64,000 nucleotides of DNA from Pilatotrama ljubarskyi (lineage: Eukaryota; Basidiomycota; Agaricomycetes; Polyporales; Polyporaceae): assembly GCA_022385805.1 (NCBI GenBank), contig MU277768.1, forward strand, positions 1-64,000, written 5' to 3'. Below the pieces are notes generated by a model that made no database searches, had not been told where the DNA came from, and was given only the letters and a program-made list of their open reading frames with translations. The position numbers and the translations under genes were made by a program. Shown in pieces: positions 31,149 through 45,208 of this stretch; position 1 is the stretch's first letter; each line of letters opens with the position of its first letter.

Positions 31149-31897
31149 ATGGCATCTCTGGTCTCATCTCACCCAGGTTTCCGAGTCAATGACACGCCGC
31201 CAGTGGTTAGCCGTGCTCACCGGCGCCCGCACGATTCGGACGTCCACTGTTACGGTGGGCCCATTAAAATGCAAGTTCGGCTACTTAGTACTTAGACTCC
31301 TTGCTGGTGACGCGATTATGAGGACGGTGTGTCCGTGATGTTCGGGTTGATCGACGACGTCGGACGAAGGTTGTCTAGGATTTACTTCACACTTGCTTAG
31401 GTAGGTCCGCGGTGATCCACTGTATTAGCGAGCACACGCCTCTGAAGAACTATCGTCCCTTCTCCGTCATTCTCGGATCTGACAACTATCCGACGACTTG
31501 GTACAGTCGTGGAGAACTACACCATTCATGAAGAGTCAGTGTGGTCTTGATCTTCCCTGGTGGGTCCACGTCTTGAACTCCATTTCATGCAGCAGTCGAT
31601 GTTGAGCTTGGTTCGTGTCGCGAAGGCATTGGGCGGTGACCGGTTTCCTGGAGCCAACGGTCCTGAAGGTTCGTAGCGCGTCTGTCGTCTATACGAGTGT
31701 GTCACAGACCGGAAGTCCGTGGTGTACTTCTCTTCCCATGCGGCTCGCGCGTGTCATATGTCCAGGGTACGCAGTTCGGCAAAAAGTTGTTTCTCGCGGA
31801 GTACAACCTTCTGCAGTCTTCTGCGCCACGTATTTCCTTCCATGTGGCCAGATTCGAGCATCATGACTCAATCACTCTGGTCAGCGTAGTGGATTGA
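31149..31897 (+). CDS. Possible small gene or decaying gene, unrecognised
   Basis: Several protein-like segments follow one another on the plus strand: one from ATG 31149 (MASLVSSHPGFRVNDTPPVV), one at 31335-31370 (DGVSVMFGLIDDVGRR), one after CTTGCTTAG at about 31402 (AVIHCISEHTPLKNYRPFSV), one after ATGCAG at about 31592 (QSMLSLVRVAKALGGDRFPG), and a last one (GTQFGKKLFLAEYNLLQ) ending at TGA 31897. Most can be joined with GT...AG introns, but the last junction near 31745 needs a frame change. No family is recognised. It may be a real gene with an assembly error or a relic. Confidence 0.35.
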
Positions 31898-32183
31898 GCC
31901 AGGCGACACTCTCTTTCCCTCGCCAGGCCCTGCGTAACGCTTTGTACGGCGAGGGATTCTGCCTGATGCTTCCCCTGCTCAGCGCTCAGTGTTTGATCTG
32001 ACGTAGCGATGTTTGGTGAGTTCGTGTTCCTATGTTTCCCGGCCCATCGTACCGGCTAACTATTTAAAGAGAGCAGGTAAGTCCGTCGCGCTCGCTCCAT
32101 CCCCTACGTTCCAACGGCTGTCTGCATCTTGGCATAGAACCCTCTGTCCCTCGCCGAGCCTACATCCTGAAACGTAATTCGCT

Positions 32184-35100
32184 ATGCCTCTCGATCCCGC
32201 AGACGTTCCCTCCCATATCACAACCGATTTCCATGCTCCGCTCGAGCTGGTGAAGAAGGGTGTCACAATGCACGACCTCTACGACTGGCACGCTAAGGAG
32301 AACTCGGACTACCCGCTCTTCACCTACCACGATGGTGACAAGCTCGAGTTCATCACCTACTCCGCCGCAAACAGCGCCATGGACCGTGCTGCACGGTACG
32401 CAATCTCCGGACTAGGGTCCAACGCCACCACCCAGTCGGACGGGAAGCGGCCGACAGTCGCGATCTTCGCCAACGCTGGTTAGCCTTTACGCCCGCACTT
32501 TGGTCTTCCTACTAACGAACCACCCGCCCTGCAGACACCATCACCTATTTCTGCACCGCGATCGGTCTGATGCGGGCTGGCTGTATCGCCTTCTTAATCT
32601 CTACTCGCAATGCAGCGGTTGGAGTCGCGGACATGCTAAAGAAGACCGGTACATCGCAGCTGATGGTCTCTCAAGACTCGGTCCTACGCGGCGTTGCAGA
32701 TGAGACTCTAAAGCTTCTCCCTGAGGGCCAGATTGTGCTGCGGGATATGCCTGTCTTCGAGGATCTGTTCCCCACCAATGGGACGCCGACAAACGACGCT
32801 TTTGAGGGAGACGTTGTGCTCCCGAAAGTGAGCGACCTGCACGCGCCAGCAATCATCCTACACTCATCCGGTAAGCTCTCACAGGTTTCCCCCGTTCTTC
32901 GTGAAGTGTTCTCATGTCATTTATGCAGGCTCCACGGGCCATCCCAAGCCCATAGCGTGGACGTATCAACGGTTGCTAGTCTGCGGCAGAGAACCCCGTA
33001 GGTGGCCCTTCTCCCTCTGCTCCGATGAGCGCCATACTTAGCCTGCTCATTTACTCAAACAGTGCTGTGTGACGTGGACACTTCGCGGTCCATCATGGGT
33101 TGTCATGGAGTACCCATGTTTCATGGAATGGGTGCATTCCTATATGCCGGGTCGGTACGTATGACCGTGGTATCTTGCGTATATGGCGAAGTGATGAATC
33201 ATGTGCACAGCCAATTTGCGGATACGTGATCGCGACGTTCAAACCCGAAACCCCGCCCATTTTCCCTACGCCTGATAGGGTCTGGCAAGGAATTTTGAAG
33301 ACGAAGGCGGATTACAGCTTTTCCGTCCCCTCATTCATCGAGGTGAATGGTGTATGCCCTGCAGAATGCGAGAGACGTACTCATGCGTAAATCTTCGTAG
33401 GAATGGGCCCGTGATCCAGAGAAGGTGATGGTCTTGAAGCATATGCGCGGTCTTGTACGTGTCCCCTTCATGCATGTACTCAGAAAGCTCAACGTATCTC
33501 GCTACAGATCTTTGGAGGTGCACCGCTCAACCAGCAAGTCGGCGATGCGCTTGCTTCTCAGGGTGTCAACCTGTTCACCGTCTATGGACTGTAAGCTTCC
33601 CGGCACCGTCGTAGCCTTCCATTGACCATTGACCATTGACGACATGATCAGTACCGAAGTCGGGTGCGTGAACCTGTTCGCTAGACGTGAGCTATATCGC
33701 CTTGTAGACTAGTACCTCCGAGCTTACCTAGCACGCCTCCATGGCAGCAAATCCTGGCATGGACTGGGCGTACTTCACTCCCTCACCAACGGTCAACTGC
33801 AAGTTCGTGCCGCACGAGGACAACACCTTCGAGATTGTAGTATTGGTCGGTCGCTCTACGCTCTCGCTGCGTCCATCTTTCTCAACTGAAACCGTTTCGT
33901 AGTCCAACCCAGATTGCCCGCTCCCGGCAGTCAACACGAAAATAGATGGGCAAGATGCGTACGCCACAAACGACCTCGTCGAGCCGCATCCTACCAAGCC
34001 GAACCTCTGGAGGATCTACGGGCGTGCCGACGAGCAAATCATGCTCTCTAATGGCGAGAAGGTTCGTCCGTCCCCTCCAATGTCGCGTGCGTGGCTAAAT
34101 ATACGTAACAGACGAACCCCGTACCAATGGAGAGGATCATCAACGAAGACCCACATGTGAAGTCCTCCGTGATGTTTGGGCGGGGCAAGTTCCAGAGCGG
34201 TGTGCTAGTAGAGCCGGCGGAAGACCTGCAGGTCGACCCGCAGGACCCGAAGCAAGTCGAGGCGTTCAGGAACAAGATCTGGTCGGTAGGGTCTTATATC
34301 GCACGCGTCCAACATAGGGCTCACCGAAACCTCATCTACAGGCCCACGGTTGAACGTGCGAACGAGTACGCGCCAAAGCATTCGAGGATTTTCAAAGAGG
34401 TCGGCGTCAATTGCGTACAATGGGCTGGTATGTCTTGTGCTGATTCAGAGCGCCCGTAGATGATCCTTGTCGCTTCCCGATCCAAACCGTTCCAGTTCAA
34501 CGTGAAAGGCCTGCCGCGTCGCTCCGTCATCCTTTCACAGTACCACGAGGAGATTGAGGCTCTGTACCAAGGGGTTGAAGAGAGTGCCCAGGGCGACTTG
34601 CGACGTCCCGACACTTGGGATGCGAGCAGCACGCTATCGTTCATCCGTGCGGTGGTCGAGCAGACGTTGCACCGCTCCATCCCCGACGATGGTGACATTT
34701 TCAGGAACGGTGGCGACAGGTATGGCAGAGATACCAATTCTGGAGTTGCCGCGCTGACTGTCTGCGCGCATATAGCCTGCAAGCGACCTGGATTCGCAAC
34801 ACAATCCTACGTGCCATTCGCGAGACAGACGCAGGCGCTGCGAAGCGGCTGCCAACCAACCTCGTCTTCAAGGCGCCCACTATCTCCGAGCTTGCGAACA
34901 TCGTGAATTCTGTTGTCAACAGCACTGACGCGGCAGGTGGCCCTTCGCACACGCCGCAAGACCTCTGGAAGTTCGTAGAGAAGTACTCCGCGAACTTCCC
35001 CGCGCGTCCTTCTACCTTGATTGACCGCCCCTCCTCCTCCAACGATGTCGTCCTCATCACCGGAACAACAGGCGGGTTCGGCTGCGACGCGCTCGAGCAC

Positions 35101-36315
35101 TTGCTTCGTGAGGAGAAAGTCGAACGAGTCTACGCCTTCAACCGCAAGGGCTCGAAGGCGATGGAACGCCAGCGAGCGCAGTTCCGCGCGAGGGGCCTGG
35201 ACGAGTCGCTGCTTGACACACCGAAGTTCAAAATGGTGGAAGCAGTCTTGCATGAGCCTGGCTTCGGTGTAGACCCCGTCCTTCTCGATGACATCCGGCG
35301 CTCGGTCACGCACATCATGCACAATGGTACGATCAGTATATCAGGTATTCGCCTTGCCTCTGACCTCGTCCTGTGCAGCATGGAAAGTGGATTTCAACAT
35401 GTCACTTAGCTCCTTCGAAGTCGACATTCAGGGCGCCCGGAACTTGGTCGACCTTGCAATCGGCTCGCCATACGCGAAGGGGCCTCCGGTTATTTTTGTC
35501 AGCTCCATCGGCGTGTTTACTAGTAGGCCCTTTCCTCCTGGTCGATGCGCACATACTAAAAGACACTCACTGATAGATTACAACGGCCCGACCCCCGCTC
35601 CGGAGAAATCTCTTGATGACCCTGCCTCCGCATTCGGCGCCGGTTACGGTGAAAGCAAGTGGGTCACAGAACACGTCCTGCAGAACGCTGCGGAGAAGGC
35701 CGGGGTGCATACGGTCGTGATGCGCCTGGGGCAGGTCACCGGCAACCGAGTAGGATATTGGAACGAGAAGGAATGGTTCCCTGCCATCGTCAAGTCCGCA
35801 AAGTTCCAGAAGTGCCTGCCTGATATCCAAGGCGTATGTATCAACTCATATTCCGATGCGTACCTCGACTGAACGCGGAGAACCATCAGGATGTCTCTTG
35901 GATTCCGGGATACGAGGGGGCAAAGGCATTTGCTGAGATACGCCACTCTCCCGAACCATTCCTGCATCTCGTGCACCCTCGGCCGGTCCCGTGGCACAAC
36001 CTCATCGCCCCGATCGCAGAAGAGTTGGGCGTTCCCCTCGTCTCCTATGCAGAGTGGCTATCCGCCCTCCAGAAGGATGGCAGCGAAGGCGACGCTGCGG
36101 AACTGGAGCTCATGAAGGCGAACCCGGCTCTGCGTCTCTTGTCGTTCTTCAAAAGCCTGAAGGAACCGTCCCCGGAGCGCGAGCCCTTGGGTATTGTTTA
36201 CTTGTCGACGGAAAAATCCACGAAGGTGTCCGACACATTAGCGAACCTACCGGAGCTGGACGCGGAGCGTGCAAAGGGGTGGTTGGCTGCGTGGAAGCAG
36301 GCGGGATTCATCTGA
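32184..36315 (+). CDS. NRPS-like adenylate-forming reductase (A-T-R)
   Basis: About 13-15 exons, roughly 1,100 residues. The adenylation domain carries LHSSGSTGHPKPI (core A3), VYGLTEVG (A5) and YGRADEQIMLSNGEK (A7-A8). The carrier domain motif GGDSLQATWIRN is split by an intron inside the Ser codon that receives phosphopantetheine (near 34720-34781). The reductase domain has the NAD(P)-binding VLITGTTGGFGCDALEHLL and the YxxxK pair in GYGESKWVTEHVL, and ends with the C-terminal segment AERAKGWLAAWKQAGFI. There is no condensation domain. Family knowledge: basidiomycete adenylate-forming reductases activate a carboxylic or amino acid, load it on the carrier and release it as aldehyde or alcohol. 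The substrate cannot be read with confidence. All catalytic motifs are intact. A P450 and a hydrolase lie 7-9 kb downstream. Confidence 0.9.
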
Positions 36316-36922
36316 AGGTCCAATACCCATCTGTTTGCCTCGAACCTCACACTCTGCTTCCGCTTATATGCAGCCTTCAAGGGAACATGTAGTTGTTCGC
36401 TCGCTGAGAGACTGGTGCGTAAACGATCTCTGCGAATGCGGTCGGAGACTCGGACGCCGGGTAGTCTTAGCAGTACTCGCGCCGCAGATTGTATAAAACT
36501 AGCACGATGTAGCTTGCTATTCTTGTTTCCGCTCAGCAAAAGTGCCTTCGCCTTTGAGTCACCGATAATGCCGAGTTCAACAAACAGATGAGAGACGTCC
36601 GAAAGCGGAGTCGTGGTCAAGGCATGTATGCATGCAAGCGCCCATCACGGTGCTCCCGGGAGTCCCGGACTCCGTCATGGCCTGCGGTCTTGCCTTCTCC
36701 TTTCGCCAGTGCGTACAGCGGCCTCTGTTCCTGGCAAGACACAGACAACAAGTTTCTGGTCAACAGCTACCTGGTTACCTACTTACTGCGTCAAGGACTG
36801 CTTTGACACTCATTGTCAACACATGACCGTGCTGCTTGTAACGACCTCCGACTTCAGCTAGCTATCTGGCGCTGGACTCTCGATCACCCTCGCTAATACT
36901 CGTTGTCATCGTCGATCCGGAC
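36316..36922. other. Intergenic, no gene seen
   Basis: 3' flank of the reductase and promoter of VPS15. Short frames only. Confidence 0.5.
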
Positions 36923-39900
36923 ATGGGAAACGTGCAGTCCCTGACGCGTACAAGCGGTGCCCTAGACTCCTTTGTGGCTGAGCTGGGCAACGATGTGGTC
37001 TACGAGAGAAGGTGCGGTTGCTGCAGTCATTCCTTCACTGACATCGCCCACATACCTCTCTAGTTTGGGCTCTGCTCGTTTTCTGAAGACCGTGAAATGT
37101 CGCCACAAGAATGGTTATTTGGTCGTAAAGATCTTCATCAAGCCAGACCCCGGATTGAGCTTGAGAAAGTACCACAGGAGACTCAAGAGTACGTCCCGTA
37201 CCGCTACTCAGGCACGACGAGGTCTCACCAGGCTCAGTTGAACGCGAGGCCTTGGCCGATATACCAAACGTCTACGGATACCAGAGCTTCGTCGAGACAG
37301 ACAAGGCGGGGTACGTCATCAGACAATGGGTGGCTAGCAACTTATACGACCGCATCAGGTGTGCAACTCTCACCGCTTCGCTCAATGGCTCCTGTTCTTA
37401 GTCAGTCTTCAGTACCCGACCTTTCCTGAGTCTGGTAGAGAAGAAGTGGATCGCATTCCAAATTTTGAACGCGTTACGAGATGCGCGCAACCGCAAGGTC
37501 TCCCATGGCGATATCAAATCCGAGAACATATTGGTAACGTCTTGGAATTGGGTCTACGTCTCTGACTTTGCTTCATACAAACCGACGTTCCTCCCTCTCG
37601 ATGATCCTTCGGACTTCTCGTTCTTCTTCGACACTTCCGGCCGCCGATCCTGTTACATCGCCCCGGAACGATTCTATACTGCCAGCGAGAATCCGGACAT
37701 CAGCGCCAAGAAGTCCCGTCTTGCAACCGAGGACAGCGAGGGTCGGAGAGATGGAAAGGTCACCGAGGCTATGGACTGCTTCAGTGCCGGTTGCGTGATT
37801 GCGGAGCTGTTCTTGGAGGGCAAGCCTCTCTTCACGCTCAGTGAGCTCTTCAAGTATCGAGAAGGCGAATTGAAGCTGGAGACGCAACTTGGTGCTGTTG
37901 AGGAGGGAGTTGTCCGCGTGAGTAATGTCGACTCGAACGGAGATGGTCATTGACCGGTTGTGCACCAGGACCTGATCAAGCAGATGGTTGGTATCGATCC
38001 TTCTACCCGGCCGACGTTCGATACACTTCTGCATACATCTCGCGGCACGGTGTTTCCTGAGTGCTTCTACTCGTTCCTCCACAACTACGTGTACTCGGTC
38101 AACGAAGTGAACGCCGCGGCATTGTTCACGGCGGCACAGACTTCTTCAGCCCCCCCTGCCGGTGCAGCTGCTTCCGCTCGATCCGCTGGGCACGTTGGCG
38201 CGTCCGCGACTGGCCTGAATGGGGACTCCGTTGATGACATCTTTCCGAGCGACTCTGATCATCGCATGGAGCGGATATGGGCTGACTACGAAAGCGTCGA
38301 GCCCTATCTCATGAGCGACGCCGTAGAGGAGACCGTGATGGACGTAAAGGTTGACTATGCGCCTCAAATCATCTCATCACGACCTTTCCATGTCAGTCCG
38401 TGCTCATCGTCCCTCTATTGACCAGTTCTAACTGCCTGGCAGGACGTCCTCCCCGTGGAACTCAATATACCGAACCGAGATAGCAAGCTGCACAGTGCAT
38501 GGTCTGCCCGTAGGCGAGCTGCAGCCGAAGGTGCGACCACAATCGCTTAGTTCTTCCCGGTCTCTGATTGTTCTTGCCTCAGACGGTCCCGCGCTCATCA
38601 TACTTTCTCTTGTTTGTGCGAACATACGCAACTGCTATCGCCCGAGTTCGAAGGTCCGAGCTCTGGACGTGTTTCTCGCCCTCTGCGCACACCTCACGGA
38701 CGAGGCGAAACTTGACCGCATGGTGCCATACATCGTAGACCTTTTGCACGACGACGCCGCCATTGTACGCGCTTCCGCACTGCGGACGCTAATGCAGGTC
38801 GTCATGCTCGTCACCGTCATCACCCCGTCCAACGCGGCCATATTCCCGGAGTACATCATTCCCGCCATCGCCCACCTCGTACGGGACCCAGAGGTGTTGG
38901 TGCGATGCATGTATGCGCAGATTATCGTCCCTCTGGCCGATACCGCAGTGCGCTACCTCGAAATGGGCCAGGCGCTAAAGGCCCATGGGACGTACAAGCT
39001 TTCTCCTGATACCCAAGAGTACGATGAAGCTCATTTCGAGGCGAGCATCGGTCCCATAGAGATTTTGGGATGACATGTTAACATTCGTGGCAGGTCTCCT
39101 ATGACGCCAGTATGACCGACCTGCAGAACAGCATACAGGAGCATCTCGGGGCGCTCCTGGTCGACCCTTCTAGTGTGGTGAAGCGCGCCGTCCTGCACAA
39201 TATTTCGTCACTGTGCATCTTTCTCGGTCGGCAGAAGACAAACGACGTGCTCCTTAGCCACATGATCACCTATCTCAACGATCGCGACTGGCTGCTACGC
39301 TATGCCTTCTTTGACAGCATAGTCGACGTTGCCGCGTGTGCAGGCGGCCGGAGTCTGGAAGAGTATATCCTACCGCTCATGATTCAGGCATTGTCCGGTA
39401 TGTCCGCGCGCTATTTGCGCGAACACACGACTCACCTGTTCGCTCCACAGATGTCGAGGAGACCGTCGTGGCCAAGGTTCTCGCATCGCTTACCAACCTA
39501 TGCGAGCTGGGGCTGTTCCAGAAGATGCGCATATGGGAGCTCATGAGCGCGACGCTCGGATTCTTGTACCATCCCAACGCCTGGATACGACAAGGTCTGA
39601 TTCATGCTGATGCTGGGGTATCCAGTTCTGATTAGGTGATGCAGGTGCTGCTGCGTTCATCGCATCTGCGGCGAAACATCTCCCAACTAGCGACGTATGG
39701 TGTATCCTCTACCCGTCGCTGAAGCACTTCCTGCGCTCGGACGTGCGTGATGTGGACGAGAAGAGTCTCCTCTTGGCCATGAAGCGACCGTTGTCGAGGC
39801 AGGTCTTTGATGCAGCAGTGCAGTGGGCGATGAAGGCCGACAAGACGCAGTTCTGGCGTTCACACCGGAGCGGGAAGACCGAGTCACCCCGTGAAAGCAT

Positions 39901-42636
39901 GACGACGGTGCGACAATCCGGGAGTGCAGCGTCTCGCGCTCGCTCTGATGAGTGAGTGGCAAGTCTTCCTACCCTGTGAGAGGCGCTGACCGGAGCCCAG
40001 GGATGAGGCTCAACTCGCGAAGCTGCAGCAATTAGGCATGACTTCTGTCGAAGAGGCGAAGCTGATGGCGATGAGGGATTATGTCTTGAAGCTCGCCCGG
40101 GCGATTTCAAGGTAAGCAACGCTGCTTCTGCTATGAGTGGCATCCCTCTGATGGATGATCAGCTTCGCGTCTCGTGTGAGTGTCGAGGTGGAATCAGACG
40201 CGCTCAAGACGACGAGCACGATCGAGCTGCAGAAGCTGGGAGTCGTTCCTCAAACCGTCTTTCTGCGTGCGCCGGAGTCTGAGGGACGCTCCTCTCGCAT
40301 GTCATCCAACAGGCCTTCCTCAGATTACTACATCCGGTCTCCGGGAACGCCTCGCACCACCCGTACCTTGAGCATCGACCATGGGCCCACCTCCGTAGGC
40401 GCGCCTTTCGAGGACCTACGCCGTCGACTCGCCATCATCAACGGCTCGGGCAGTTCTCTCGCCATACCCAGTTCACGCGAACCACGCAGCCCTCTGCCTC
40501 ATCCTCTCTCTGTAGATCCTAACACGCTACCTCCGCCGACGTCTCCGGACCTACCAAACGTGCTGGACCGACCGAGTAGCCCAGCTGAGTCCACAGTCTC
40601 GACGGCAAATTCTTCTGCATTCCGTGCGATGCGGCGCTTTCCGATCACAGGCGATGGGCAGAAGGCAGCACCAGCGGTTGGTTCATCGAAGGCAAGCGCG
40701 ACAGGACTGCTGGAAGCGCATGCACAGATCCGCTCAGAGGGGTCTCAATCGCCCTCCGGGCGGTCATCTCCTGTCTCTGTCGCCGGCACTGTGCGAGGAC
40801 AAGACAAGCCGCGTGTATCATCCATCATGCCGATATCAACATATGGTGGGTTCGCGTCGGGTTTTTCTTCAGAGCCCCCATGCTAAGCATTTCATAAGAT
40901 GGCCAAGAGGCTGGCATTAGCAACCTCTTAGAGCATCTATACCTGGATAACAATCGCGACCTGCAGAACGACTTCGGTCCTCGGGTGCACGAGGGTCCGG
41001 TCCGCCGCCGCAACGCAGCCCGTCATACGAGCTTCCTGTCAAGAGAAGGCACTGCCTGGCGTTTGGAGGCGTCCCTCATCGCGCATTTTAACTCACACTC
41101 GGACGCTGTGACCGGCTTGGCCGTATCCCCAGACCATATCTTCTTCGTATCCTCATCGGACGACAAGACCGTCAAGGTATGGGACACCGCGCGCTTGGAA
41201 CGGAACGTGACGAGCAAGCCCCGGCATACGTACAACCAGCATCATGCGAGGGTCAAGTGTGTCTGTATGCTCGAGGGTGTGCACTGCTTCGCAAGCGCCG
41301 CTGAGGATGGAAGCCTGCACATCGTACGCGTCCATGTTGCCCAAGGTGGGCAGCTCCCGAAATACAATAAGCTCCAGGTCATCCGCGAGCATAGAGTGGA
41401 AACGCTCGGGGAGTACATCACCAGCATGGTCCATTACTCTACAGGTACTGCTCTCCTCGCTCATTGGAATCACATCAGGAACTCACGTTTCCTCAGATAC
41501 CTCGTCGAATCTGGTTTATGCTACGACACACTCAGTGATTTCGATTCTCGACTTGCGGACGATGTGCACACTTCAGCGTATGGAGAATCCGAGGCATCAT
41601 GGGCCTATCACTTGCATCTGTCTGGATCGCAAGCGGGCCTGGGTCATCTGCGGGACGTCCACGGGTGTTCTCTCCCTGTGGGACATACGCTTCGGGATCC
41701 TGATCAAGAGCTGGCAAGTTGGCGTCGCAGGCAAAGGCCGCAGTTCTCGCGTACACGAGGTTCTCGTCCACCCCACCAAAGGCAAAGGCAAGTGGATTAT
41801 CGTTGCGATGGAGACCCCAAGAACTGCATCCGAGGATTCTTCCCGTACCATCCTCGAGGTCTGGGATATCGAGAGGACCACTCTGGTCGAGACGTTCTCC
41901 GTGAAGACCGCCCTCAGCTCGTCCGATAGCACGGACGAACCGAAGGAAATCGCAGTCGAGGAGGCCGAGATGAACCCAGCCGCCGCGATAGCCGCCCTCG
42001 TACGAGCGCGACAAGAAAGCGGATCCCTGGAGTCTGGTACCCGACGTGGCGGAATCGTCGGCAACGACACTTCTCGCAGCGAAGCTCCACCGCCAACTTC
42101 TCCGGATGTGCGTGCAATCGTCGCAGGTCCAGAATTCGGTGGGCATACAGTCTTGCATCGATCGCATATAGCGGAAGCAGACAGCAAGACCTTAGGGCGG
42201 TCGCCCGGCCGTGGCTTCCTGATAACTGGCTCTGAGGACTGCAAGCTCCGATTATGGGACCTGGGGCGCCCGGAACGGTCCGTAGTACTGAGTGGCCTGG
42301 AGGCCGACCACGACAAACCCGCGTACAGGTTTGTCAAGCATTTTGACGACGATGCACGTCATCTTGACTGTTCTTCACTACAGCATAGTGCATGCGTCTA
42401 TGGGAACGGCGTCGTCGTATGTCGAGACATGGCCGTCCTCACAGTCCACTCAAACCAATCGGCCCCCTCAGCGACTCTCGCTCATCAATCACAATCAGCA
42501 AAACCTACTGAAAGGCCATCAAGACACGATAACCGCCATTGCATGCATCGAGTCGCCTTTCCGGGGAGGTCTGGTGACCGGCGACAGAGCAGGCATTATC
42601 AAGGTCTGGAGAGTGGAGGCATCCGAGTCTGCGTAA
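36923..42636 (+). CDS. VPS15: VPS15/PIK3R4, regulatory kinase-like subunit of Vps34 PI3-kinase
   Basis: About 15 exons, roughly 1,650 residues. The start MGNVQSL carries the N-myristoylation Gly expected of Vps15. The kinase-like domain lacks a normal Gly-rich loop but keeps the VVKIFIK lysine and the typical Vps15 catalytic loop SHGDIKSENIL, followed by DFASYKPTFLP and SCYIAPERFY. Helical HEAT-type repeats follow (for example MVPYIVDLLHDDAAIVRASA and VVKRAVLHNISSLCIFLG), then a Ser/Pro-rich linker, and a C-terminal WD40 propeller (FVSSSDDKTVKVWD, TGSEDCKLRLWDLG, TGDRAGIIKVWRV). Family role: scaffold of the class III PI3-kinase complex on endosomes and autophagosomes, needed for vacuolar sorting and autophagy. 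Exons join in frame at every junction checked, including the last (42330-42383). The linker is probably disordered. Confidence 0.93.
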
Positions 42637-42933
42637 TACCCGTATCAGTATTCAGGAGGTTCCGGTTTGGCATGTTTTGTACCATAGAAACCCATCCATT
42701 CTCGTTGCATCCCCGGACTTACATGCTCTCAACAAGCTAACTGCTAAGAGTTGCTCAGAAAGACCATCGTTCAGCATTTCACCCGGCTGGTGGTGCTTAT
42801 CGGTATCACAGGATCAATCAAGTTCTGGGTACGCTCAGATTGCGCGGTGGCGGCTGGTGGCGGTCGGGCCGTCTATATGTGGTACGTCTTCCTATGCGTG
42901 ATCTAATCTTGTGTCGCTTCACCATCATCCACA

Positions 42934-45014
42934 ATGTCGCCAGAGTTCTGGCAGCCGGGGGACGACGTGACTCCTGCAAAGCTAGACAACATCAACATAT
43001 ACAGACCTGAATACCTTCAAGCTATAAAGTCTGGTATCGCCGCCCTCGACGGGGACCTGCAAGAGCTGAGCAACAGCATTCATGGTACGCTTCACTAAAC
43101 GGCTCCGGGTCAACACTGACAAGAGCGGCATAGATCACCCCGAAACCAGATTCGAGGAGTTGTACGTCGAGCAGATCGATGCAGTTGACCCGCATGTCCT
43201 GATTGAACGCGTGCCATCTTCAGTCACGCCCACGACGTCTTGACTGCATTCCTGGAGAAGCAAGGGTTCAAAGTAACGAGACATCATCTTTTAGAGACGG
43301 CATGGAGTGCAGAGTATACCCATGGCAGCGGGGGTCGCACCTTGGGGGTAAACTCAGAAATGGACGCCTTGCCGGGCATTGGCCACGCATGTGGCCACAA
43401 CTTGATCGCGATTGCAGGCGTTGCGGTCGCTTGTGGCGTCAAAGCTGCACTCGAGAGGTTTAACTTACCCGGACGGGTCGTCCTCTTGGGCACACCAGGT
43501 ATGTTTCATGGCGTAGATTTTTCTCGGAGTAATAGTGCTGACCGTTTGCGTAGGTGAAGAGGGAGGCGCCGGGAAGGCCATTCTCCTTGATCGGGGAGCG
43601 TATGAAGGGATGGACGCCTGTTTGATGTGAGCAACTTGATGTCGACCTTTGGATCGCGATCTGGTTTCGGTATGAACACTCCAATTAGGTGTCACCCCGC
43701 GCCTGGCCCTCCACTGTCTGCGAGCTTGAGCAGCTGCCTTGCTCGTCAGCGGATTGACGTGGAGTTCCTTGGTCATACGTGAGCAATGTTACCCTCTCGT
43801 ACTCGGTTGTGTTGAGTGCTCAGTATCCGATCACAGAGCCCATGCTGCGCTCTCCCCTTGGGAAGGCCAGAATGCTTTAGACGCGGCGGTGCTAGCGTAC
43901 ACAAACATCGCGGTACTGAGACAACAGTTGAAACCTACGCATCGTGTGCATGGCGTCTTCGAAGGGAAGGACTGGACGCCCAACAGTGCGTCATGCCCGC
44001 TGCTGATGATCCTGCGACGCTTATGACGACCTCACACGACAGTCATACCGGATTATGCCAAGATGGTGTACGCCGCTCCTTCGAAACCTTCGCGCCGAAG
44101 TGCTCATAATCTATGAAATCTGCATAGGTGGTACGTCCGTGCGCCGACCCGGCCCGAAGTGGATGCTGCTGTAAAGCGCATCAGTGCATGTTTCGAGTGA
44201 GTCGTCTTCATGCAATAACAAATCTGTTCTCCCTCCGATGTCTCTCTCAGGGGAGCAGCTCTCGCTACAGGTTGCCGTGTTAAGGTCGAAATGGGCAATG
44301 CCACATATGAACTGAGACAGAACAAGGCTCTCAGTACGCGTCCATTGCCGCTGACACATACCTGCACCCCCTTGCTGACTGTCTGTCCTTAGGTGATGAG
44401 TTCGGGGATGTATTTACACAGACAGTCGGACCCATCGACCACGAATACGGGATCTCCCATGCATCAACGGACTTCGTAAGCCCCATGTTTCCCCATCGAT
44501 GTTCAAGGACTGATACCCTGAGCATAGGGCAATGTAACATACGGTCAGCGAGCGATCTCCTTCATTCAAGCGTTCATTGCTGACCTTGCTTCTGCTGATC
44601 AAGCTTTGCCCGCGCTACATCCCTCATTCGGTACGTCGACAAGGCCGCGAGCGCGTATGTGCAGACGTTGACGCAATTTGCAGCTATACCTACGCGTGGC
44701 GGGAATCACACCATAGCGTTCACTGAAGCGGCAGCCACGAAGGAAGCCCATAGGGCTTGCATGTGCATCTCCTTAGTCTTGGCCGCCGTTGGCTTACGTG
44801 TGCTGACGGACGATGCATTCTTCGATAATGTCTGTTGAAACTGGATTATCTCGTCATCTTCCACGCTCACGTCACCGCCCAGGTTCGCACGACGTTTGAG
44901 GAGGATGTGCGTGCTAGGCAGAAGGAAAGTGAGAGCTTGAAGGTATGCGTCGACTCTTCTCGAGGGCGTACATTGCTCTGTGCGCTGACCAGAACCCAAT
45001 CCACGTACAGTGAA
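42934..45014 (+). CDS. M20-family metallopeptidase/amidohydrolase (PM20D2-like)
   Basis: Starts [19 protein letters not shown] at 42934 and is cut into a dozen or more small exons; about 430-450 residues. Zinc-site motifs are present: [18 protein letters not shown], an [11 protein letters not shown] segment with the catalytic Glu pair, and MCHPAPGPP after an intron. The lid region reads [20 protein letters not shown], and the C-terminal zinc ligand lies in [17 protein letters not shown]. This pattern matches the amidohydrolase/PM20D2 branch that cleaves amide or dipeptide bonds in the cytosol. The last splice places a TGA directly after SESLK. The true substrate is unknown. The P450 gene follows on the same strand with about 330 bp between them. 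Confidence 0.85.
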
Positions 45015-45208
45015 GACGCATGAACAATGTGAAGTGATGTCAATGAAATGGAATGAGCCTCCCCGAGTGAATATATGTTGCCGAAACCTTTGAGCACGGG
45101 GGCTACCGCACGGGAGACCGTATGCATTCTATACCGTGTGCTCACCGTGCCGTGGTCACGGTCATGGGATACTCCTACCATCGAGAGTATTTTCCCAGGA
45201 GGGCGGCC

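Noticed and set aside
41532..42337. Minus-strand frames over VPS15
   Set aside because: Shadows of the WD40 exon; no domain and no splice structure of their own.
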